From NCBI GenBank assembly GCA_002509325.1, contig DADO01000104.1:1-10033 (forward strand): a stretch of 10,033 bases of DNA, given 5' to 3'. The notes under the pieces are model-generated. The model saw only the letters and a program-made list of their open reading frames with translations, searched no databases and was not told the origin of the DNA. Position numbers and translations under genes: made by a program. This stretch comes from Methanosarcina sp. UBA402 (GTDB lineage: Archaea > Halobacteriota > Methanosarcinia > Methanosarcinales > Methanosarcinaceae). This document shows, one piece after another, positions 5,312 to 10,033 of this stretch; the first letter of the stretch is position 1, and every line of letters starts with the position of its first letter.

Positions 5312-6364
5312 TCAGCCCTTCACCTTGAAACGGAGCAGAGCTGCGATTCCTCCTAATTTATCAAGCTTTTCTCCGGGCTCAAAAGCCGTGCTGAAAACAA
5401 CGACCTTTCCCTGAGCCTGTTCGACTTTCCTGAGGAGTTTATCGATATCCTCCCCTTTTTCCCGCCCTTCCCGCAGGGTTTCATCAGCAACAAGCAGGGT
5501 TTCGATAGCCCCGTAATCAAGAGCATTCTTAACATCGGCCAGCCCATAGGCAGCCTTGCCGTTCATTGAGATTTCACGAATAAGGTCTTCCATTAAGGTT
5601 GATTCGCGGGCTATACGAGATTCCTGCATTATGCGGTCCACTGCGCCTCTACGGAGAACTTCCTGAAAGCCGGACATTCCTATCATGGAGGTGTCTTCGA
5701 TCAGGGCTTTTGAAGCCATAGCAGGTTCGATTTCTTGGAAATATTTAAAGAAATCCTCTTTAGTAAACCCTGGTCCGGCAATAACTATAGACGCTTCCTC
5801 AGGAACAGCATGCCTTAGCTGTTCTATAATTTCCCTGAAAAACTCATTCCTCAAACTAGTCTCTCGCTTTCCTGAGGACTGCCGGATATGAGAATAGATC
5901 TCTATACCGTAGTGATGCACAAAGCCAATATCGGCATCACCTTCTTCTATTGCGATCATAACGACTTTTGGGCGCTTCGAAGCTTCTTCAGCGTCCTCGA
6001 TTCGCTGGAACTGGTCATTTTTCCAGCGTTCCTTGATGATGGAAAGATTGGTCCCGATCTCGACATTGAGGGTATGATAGGAGCCTACGTCAATCCCATG
6101 CTCTATCACCCCATGTATCCGCAGACGGTTCGCAAACTTGTGAAACTCGAGTCCCTCAACCCTGATTCCAAGCCTGACCGTTACTTTCTCAACCTTTTCA
6201 GGGCGGATTTTATCACTCGCCGTATCGGCTTTCCGTCTGGTTACCGCAAAAACCAGATCCCCTTTTTCGATTATATATTTCAGGTGCCAGAGATCGTCGA
6301 GGGTTTCAGCTGTTATTGCAATCTCCCCTTCCCTCCCCTTAAGGGAACGCTTTGTAACCCTCAT
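5312..6364 (-). CDS. pelA: mRNA surveillance protein Pelota (Dom34 homologue)
   Basis: Archaeal Pelota binds the empty A site of ribosomes stalled on mRNA and, with aEF1A and ABCE1, helps split them. Length is 350 aa, normal for archaeal Pelota. The order is: Sm-like N-terminal domain about 1-130 (MRVTKRSLKGREGEIAITAE, then LDDLWHLKYIIEKGDLV), eRF1-like domain 2 about 133-255 (VVMIAIEEGDADIGFVHHYG), and eRF1-like domain 3 about 260-345 (AAYGLADVKNALDYGAIETL). As expected of Pelota it lacks the peptide-release GGQ motif of aRF1. The ATG overlaps the rqcH stop codon as ATGA, and GGAGTG lies about ten bases upstream inside rqcH, so translation is probably coupled. It should be cytoplasmic and co-expressed with rqcH. 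A short stretch resembling its 3' end recurs just downstream (5250-5283). Confidence 0.95.
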   Translation of the reverse strand: MRVTKRSLKGREGEIAITAETLDDLWHLKYIIEKGDLVFAVTRRKADTASDKIRPEKVEKVTVRLGIRVEGLEFHKFANRLRIHGVIEHGIDVGSYHTLNVEIGTNLSIIKERWKNDQFQRIEDAEEASKRPKVVMIAIEEGDADIGFVHHYGIEIYSHIRQSSGKRETSLRNEFFREIIEQLRHAVPEEASIVIAGPGFTKEDFFKYFQEIEPAMASKALIEDTSMIGMSGFQEVLRRGAVDRIMQESRIARESTLMEDLIREISMNGKAAYGLADVKNALDYGAIETLLVADETLREGREKGEDIDKLLRKVEQAQGKVVVFSTAFEPGEKLDKLGGIAALLRFKVKG

Positions 6365-8877
6365 TCTTTTTTCACTCCGCCCATTTCAACTCCCTCTTCA
6401 CTTCCTTCTCCGGGTCTCTTTTTAATTTTCGATTCAGATTGCTCCTTAATATCTCCTCCAGGATTCTTTCCGATTTTTTCTCCAAATTCCTCTTCAAATT
6501 CCCCTTCAAATTCGTCTTCAAATTCCTTTTCGAACTCCTCTTCAGTTTCTTCTCCAAATTCCTCTTCAAATTCCCCTTCAGTTTTTTCTCCAAGTTCCTT
6601 TTCGGACTCCTCTTCAATTTCCTGCCCCTGGTCCTCAGGTTCGGTCTCTACATCTGAGGTTCCGTATTCTCCTCCGTGCTCGCCTCTTTTTCCCTTCCTT
6701 TCAGGCTTCTGGCTCCTTAAGTCAGATTCTCCGGGTGGAACCATCATGGCTACCTGATCAGGAGAAGCGATCTGCTTTACAAAACGGGGGTCATTGAGTT
6801 CATCCGCATAAATCCTGTAGATCTTTTTAGAAATATCATTCTGATTGAAAATGCCCGGAGTTATTTCGAGGATATAATCCCCATGCTTCCGGACAGCAGA
6901 AACAGGTCCGCCTATAACTCTTGTCTCTCCTTTGAGCTGAAGCCCAACTGCAACGCCGAGAGGGACGTCTTTAAAGTAATTGCGCTCTCCACGGATGATA
7001 AAAGACCCTTTTTTTACATACTCTCCTGATTCCGGGGTCTTTGAGACCTGCTCGGCTTTTACCCAGTAGCAGTCCCCGCTGAAATGTCCGGCTTTCCAGA
7101 GGCTGGAATATGAAACTGCAAACTGCGCGGTCTCCTGCAGAGTAGATTCGGGAACCTCTTCTCCGCCTGTTTTGATAACGGTTAGAGGAGCACCCGGTGC
7201 CTGGGTGTGGAAGACAAGATCTCTCTTTTCCATGTATTTTTTGAAAACTTCCTCATTGGTGTCTGCATCCCTGCCTCCCACAACAAGGAAGCCGTCCGAA
7301 GATACAAACCATCTGAACCTGTCATACCAGTGCCTTTTCCTGTATGCCTTAAGCTTCTTCCCCGCCCTTGGAGTTTTTGCCACAGCCTTTTTCTCCATAG
7401 CCTTCCTGGTATTATCAATAGCTTTCAGAGCGCCTTCTTTTTTCTTGTTAAATTTCTTAACTTTCTCGTAGTATTCCTGAGCATTCTGCGGCACCGTCTT
7501 TCGGATATCAAGATTGACATTCTTCCCGTCAAGCCCTACAGTTATAGTTCCAGTCCTGGGGTCGATATTTGTGATTTTTTGCGCAGCAGGCACAGTCATT
7601 TTTGCCTGTTTCAGAATGGAGCGGATTTCGTCCCAGGAATAACCCTTTGCCCTTGCGCCGTTGAGCACGGAAAAAAGTTCTTCGATAACCTGATAATTTG
7701 CATAGACTGTCTCAGCAATGACATTACTTTTCTCGATTTCCTTTTCGAACTTCTTAAGGCTCTCTTCCTGCTGGAGAAGACGCCGTTCGTAAACGCCAAG
7801 AGTTTTCTCCTTTTTCTGAGCCTCTTTTACCTTTTCGACCTGTTCAAGCGCCTTTTTCCCAAAGAACTCGTCAAGTGCCGTATTAAAGGAATCGAAATAT
7901 TCTTTTTCAAATCCGGAATAGCGAATAAGGTCAAAAGGAAGCACATCAAAAGTTTCCAGCTTTCCGTTAATTTCCTTTTTCACATGCTGAGACCTGATTT
8001 TTGGAGCCTCAACTTCGACCCCGGTTTCAGGTTCAAGTCCGGCTTCAGGTTTAAGTCCGGCTTCAGGTTTAAGTCCGGTTTCGAGTTTAATCTCGGCTTC
8101 GGGTTTGAGCCCGGCTTCAACCTCGATTTCTCCAGCGCATTTGCCTTCTGTACCTTCTGTTTCTGCCCTGAACAGCGGGGAAAAAAGGTCATGCATTGCA
8201 TTGCAGAGTCTGGATGCATCCTCTTCGGTTGCTTCCTTTGAAGGCTTTGATTTATCAACTCCCGCCCTTGCACAGACTTCTTCTGCCAAAACGCCTCCGA
8301 GATTGAACCTTGTGGCAATTGTCCTCACAATATCAGCTTTAGAACTGAAAAAAGCCTCCATAAGGTCTGAGACCTTAGCCTTGATAGGGCTCAATTGCGC
8401 CTCTGGCAGTTCGTAAATCTCTCCGCTCCGAAGCCGCCTGTCCTTAAGGGTCACAGGGTTCATAGGCAGGATAATCCTGTTTTCCGAATCGACAATAAGC
8501 ACGTTCCCAGGGGCAAACAGCTCCACAATAAGAGTATTCTGGACTCCCCCTCTCTCGACCCCGATTTTTACTATCCTGTCAAAATCGTGCTGCTCCACAG
8601 ATACAATCCTGCCTCCCATCAGGTATTTTCTAAGCAGCATTGGAAAAGCCTGGGGAAGCTTTGGGCTTGCCCGGAGGTATTTGCTAAGATGTATGCGCTT
8701 CCCAGCCTCAATAACCAGGTTGTCCCTGCCCTGGTGAAAAATGTAAAGATTGATGCGAATTTCCTCATTAGCTGGCTGGTAAATCTTCCCGATCTTCGCA
8801 TCAATTATGGACTTCGGCCCTGCTGACAGTTCGGCAACCACTGCCGCAACGTCGGCACTTGACATATCCTGCTTCAT
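6361..8877 (-). CDS. rqcH: RqcH/NEMF family ribosome quality-control protein (NFACT domains)
   Basis: Binds large ribosomal subunits holding peptidyl-tRNA; bacterial and eukaryotic homologues (RqcH, NEMF, Rqc2) recruit tRNA and add Ala-rich C-terminal tails. At 838 aa it is longer than typical bacterial members. The order is: NFACT-N about 1-170, with D9 and the DR pair at 100-101 (HDFDRIVKIG) aligning with residues needed for tailing; a helix-hairpin-helix region about 175-225; a Pro/Glu-rich repeat insert about 240-290; coiled coil about 330-500; NFACT-R about 510-640 (RFRWFVSSDGFLVVGGRDA, VFHTQAPGAP, AGHFSGDCYWV); and a Glu-rich tail about 712-838. The ATG at 8877 places D9 as in homologues; it lacks a clear ribosome site. 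An ATG at 8865 lies about 23 bases below a minus-strand ATTATAT and could be leaderless. It overlaps pelA by 4 bp. Tailing activity is inferred. Confidence 0.93.
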   Translation of the reverse strand: MKQDMSSADVAAVVAELSAGPKSIIDAKIGKIYQPANEEIRINLYIFHQGRDNLVIEAGKRIHLSKYLRASPKLPQAFPMLLRKYLMGGRIVSVEQHDFDRIVKIGVERGGVQNTLIVELFAPGNVLIVDSENRIILPMNPVTLKDRRLRSGEIYELPEAQLSPIKAKVSDLMEAFFSSKADIVRTIATRFNLGGVLAEEVCARAGVDKSKPSKEATEEDASRLCNAMHDLFSPLFRAETEGTEGKCAGEIEVEAGLKPEAEIKLETGLKPEAGLKPEAGLEPETGVEVEAPKIRSQHVKKEINGKLETFDVLPFDLIRYSGFEKEYFDSFNTALDEFFGKKALEQVEKVKEAQKKEKTLGVYERRLLQQEESLKKFEKEIEKSNVIAETVYANYQVIEELFSVLNGARAKGYSWDEIRSILKQAKMTVPAAQKITNIDPRTGTITVGLDGKNVNLDIRKTVPQNAQEYYEKVKKFNKKKEGALKAIDNTRKAMEKKAVAKTPRAGKKLKAYRKRHWYDRFRWFVSSDGFLVVGGRDADTNEEVFKKYMEKRDLVFHTQAPGAPLTVIKTGGEEVPESTLQETAQFAVSYSSLWKAGHFSGDCYWVKAEQVSKTPESGEYVKKGSFIIRGERNYFKDVPLGVAVGLQLKGETRVIGGPVSAVRKHGDYILEITPGIFNQNDISKKIYRIYADELNDPRFVKQIASPDQVAMMVPPGESDLRSQKPERKGKRGEHGGEYGTSDVETEPEDQGQEIEEESEKELGEKTEGEFEEEFGEETEEEFEKEFEDEFEGEFEEEFGEKIGKNPGGDIKEQSESKIKKRPGEGSEEGVEMGGVKKE
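6470..6620 (-). repeat. In-frame Glu-rich repeats encoding the RqcH acidic tail
   Basis: Twelve- to fifteen-base units related to TTCCTCTTCAAATTCC (plus strand) repeat across the segment and encode EEEF, EKEF, DEFEGEF and EEEFGEK-like peptides at about residues 753-803 of RqcH. Units are multiples of three, so the frame is kept. Composition is lower in complexity than the rest of the gene. Confidence 0.7.
8021..8128 (-). repeat. In-frame 18 bp repeats in rqcH
   Basis: Six consecutive 18-base units (starts 8021, 8039, 8057, 8075, 8093, 8111). The second and third are identical (CCGGCTTCAGGTTTAAGT), the rest diverge. They encode six-residue variants of GLKPEA at about RqcH residues 250-286. 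The period is a multiple of three and keeps the frame, unlike the intergenic arrays. Confidence 0.85.
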
Positions 8878-8883
8878 GAATTG

Positions 8884-8893
8884 GATATAATAG
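8884..8893 (-). promoter_or_regulatory. Possible TATA box for the rqcH-pelA operon
   Basis: Minus-strand CTATTATATC lies 7 to 16 bases upstream of the ATG at 8877. At normal archaeal spacing transcription would start near 8862-8867, which would favour a leaderless start at ATG 8865. A second candidate, TTAATTATAGAG (opposite 8982-8993), would start transcripts near 8960 and give an 80-base leader. The two cannot be told apart by eye. Confidence 0.25.
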
Positions 8894-8916
8894 AGGCTTT
8901 TCGTATAAGTGTTACT

Positions 8917-9023
8917 GTAAAATTCTTTTTACAACTAATCACGCTTCGGCGACTTACGAACACTTTGAACCTTCGGGCTTTACTCTATAATTAAGACTAG
9001 GATAGTCAGGGCGTTAGTTGTAA
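8917..9023. other. Intergenic segment with nested inverted repeats, possible structured RNA or site
   Basis: Outer arms TTACAACTAA (8929-8938) and TTAGTTGTAA (9014-9023) are perfectly complementary. Inside lie CGC-TTCG-GCG (8942-8951), CC-TTCG-GG (8970-8977) and GACTA-GGA-TAGTC (8995-9007). Just outside, GTAAAA (8917-8922) can pair with TTTTAC (8927-8932), and AAGTGTT (8907-8913) with AACACTT (8959-8965) as an alternative fold. The two TTCG loops are stable UUCG tetraloops only on plus-strand RNA. It does not fold like a tRNA and I recognise no RNA family. It separates the FGE-like gene from rqcH. Confidence 0.45.
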
Positions 9024-9043
9024 GGAAGTTAAGAGGAAGAAAG

Positions 9044-9871
9044 TTATAATTCCCTCAAAAGGCGAAACCCTAGATTGGCGAAACAACTCTCAGGTTCGCG
9101 CTTGAAGCGGCCAGCTGAACGGCAGAAATTGGGATCACAGAGCCAGCTACACCCGCGAGAAACCCGATTGGAGCTACTTCCGTCTTCCCACGCACTCCCA
9201 TCCGAGGGAGCACCATTGTAATTCTCATGCCAATCATCCTGCACCCATTCCCAAACATTCCCATGTATGTCATAAAGTCCCCAGGGGTTTGGCTTCTTCT
9301 GGCCAATTACGTGAGTTTTACCGCCTGAATTTCCAACATGCCAGGTGTATTCATTGAGTTTTGACTCATCCTCACCAAAGAAACACCTTGTTTGTGTGCC
9401 GGCCCGGCAGGCATACTCCCATTCGGCTTCTGAAGGTAGGCGGTATTTATCAGTTCCTTCTTTTTCATTCAGCTTTTTGATAAACTCCTGAGCGTCTTCC
9501 CAGGAAATCATCTCAACTGGCCGATCTTCACCCTTAAAGTGTGAAGGATTATTTTCCATTATTTTTTTCCACTGTTTTTGCGTGACAGCCGATCTACCCA
9601 GGTAAAAAGAGCTTTGAATTGTAACTTTGTGGGTTGGAGATTCGTAATCCGATCTGTCCTTTTCTTCAGAAGGTGCTCCCATCTCGAATTCCCCTGCCGG
9701 AATCAATACTAATTGCATATCTGTAGAAGGACTGGTAAAGATTTCAGTATCGTCCAGATTATCTGCCAGCGTGAGGACAGATGATTCTTCAGTTTCCTCT
9801 CCAGTTTCTTCTTTTTTCAGATAGTATCGAATTGTATTAATGTAGTTCTTAATATTGAATTTATTTCCCAC
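9044..9871 (-). CDS. Formylglycine-generating enzyme (SUMF1/FGE-sulfatase) family protein
   Basis: A 275 aa protein whose residues about 51-275 are a full FGE-sulfatase domain: LVLIPAGEFEMG, a VTQKQWKKIM segment, RPVEMISWEDAQEF, YRLPSEAEWEYACRAGT, NPWGLYDIHGNVWEWVQDD, RVSRGCSWLC and NLGFRLLREL. True FGEs oxidise a Cys in sulfatases to formylglycine using O2 and a Cu(I)-binding cysteine pair spaced C-x4-C. Here C245 and C250 (SWLCDPNFCRSA) fit that pair; many family members keep only the second. C241 replaces a usually conserved Gly, and C263 is extra. Residues 1-50 are charged with no signal peptide, so it is probably cytoplasmic. The GTG start at 9871 has GGGGTGG just upstream. No sulfatase is nearby, so the substrate is unknown. 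Alternatives are a non-catalytic or other-activity SUMF1-fold protein. Confidence 0.85.
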   Translation of the reverse strand: MGNKFNIKNYINTIRYYLKKEETGEETEESSVLTLADNLDDTEIFTSPSTDMQLVLIPAGEFEMGAPSEEKDRSDYESPTHKVTIQSSFYLGRSAVTQKQWKKIMENNPSHFKGEDRPVEMISWEDAQEFIKKLNEKEGTDKYRLPSEAEWEYACRAGTQTRCFFGEDESKLNEYTWHVGNSGGKTHVIGQKKPNPWGLYDIHGNVWEWVQDDWHENYNGAPSDGSAWEDGSSSNRVSRGCSWLCDPNFCRSAGRFKREPESCFANLGFRLLREL

Positions 9872-9904
9872 AAACCCACCCCATAAGATACTTCATTGAT
9901 TTGT

Positions 9905-9988
9905 TAATTTTTGTTTCTCAGCCTAAATTTGCCAGTTTTTGTTTCTCAGCTTCAATTTGTCAGTTTTTGTTTCTCAGCTTCAATTTAT
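9905..9988. repeat. 28 bp tandem repeat upstream of the FGE-like gene
   Basis: Three units at 9905-9932, 9933-9960 and 9961-9988 share TTTTTGTTTCTCAGC and then TTCAATTT or a variant; the second and third are nearly identical. On the minus strand each reads AAATTGAAGCTGAGAAACAA then AAACTG. They lie 35 to 120 bases before the GTG start, so they probably fall in the promoter or leader. The last 45 bases of the window hold no recognisable gene. Confidence 0.8.
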
Positions 9989-10033
9989 TAATTATTCGTT
10001 CTGAACTTTTAATTTCAGTAGTTCGCTAAAATC

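Noticed and set aside
5888..6757. Plus-strand 289 aa open frame
   Set aside because: It lies antisense to pelA and the rqcH 3' end, and its Ser/Pro/Phe-rich C-terminus is the antisense reading of the Glu-rich repeat.
7207..8241. Plus-strand 344 aa open frame
   Set aside because: It is antisense to the well-supported rqcH. The FRFKSG repeats are the reverse reading of the 18 bp repeat and there is no recognisable domain.
8929..9023. tRNA or known small RNA
   Set aside because: No cloverleaf spacing, no T-loop GGTTCRA/anticodon arrangement, and no C/D or H/ACA boxes in the right places. It is kept only as a possible structured segment.

Overview
The window looks like chromosomal DNA from a methanogenic archaeon of the genus Methanosarcina or a close relative. 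The evidence is the gene content (archaeal Pelota, an archaeal-type RqcH/NEMF, a DacZ-type diadenylate cyclase, and a Methanosarcina-type S-layer-family protein with a PGF-CTERM-like tail), TATA-like A/T boxes, GGTG/GGAG-type ribosome binding sites, use of TTG/GTG starts, and long A/T-rich intergenic gaps. No database search was possible, so the genus is an inference.

Layout. Left end: a minus-strand RNA 2',3'-cyclic phosphodiesterase (thpR) is followed by a 730-750 bp divergent gap holding an imperfect 22-28 bp tandem array (742-960) and a candidate promoter for the plus-strand diadenylate cyclase gene (dacZ). A DUF1614-like multi-pass membrane protein lies downstream of dacZ on the same strand, separated by 258 bp with two short repeat clusters. 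It converges on a minus-strand S-layer-family cell-surface protein, with hairpins for both directions between them. A 551 bp gap upstream of the S-layer gene contains its candidate promoter, an inverted repeat flanking the TATA box, and a regular 32 bp tandem array (5003-5220). Next come pelA and rqcH on the minus strand, in the order rqcH then pelA, with a 4 bp ATGA stop/start overlap. A potentially structured 100 bp spacer separates them from an upstream minus-strand formylglycine-generating-enzyme (FGE)-family gene, which is preceded by a 28 bp tandem repeat.

Functions. The rqcH-pelA pair is a translational rescue unit: Pelota splits stalled ribosomes (with aEF1A and ABCE1), and RqcH acts on the large subunit that still carries peptidyl-tRNA. 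DacZ makes the second messenger c-di-AMP. The S-layer-family protein and the DUF1614 protein belong to the cell envelope. The FGE-like protein keeps both cysteines at the catalytic spacing of true FGE, which is surprising in a strict anaerobe.

No mobile element, CRISPR array, tRNA or rRNA was found. The most striking non-coding property is the density of short tandem repeats: several separate intergenic clusters with different units, plus two in-frame repeat tracts inside rqcH. Nothing here makes a convincing complete new system. The best leads are the cysteine-paired FGE homologue, the repeat-expanded RqcH coupled to Pelota, the structured spacer at 8917-9023, and the inverted repeat around the S-layer gene's TATA box.
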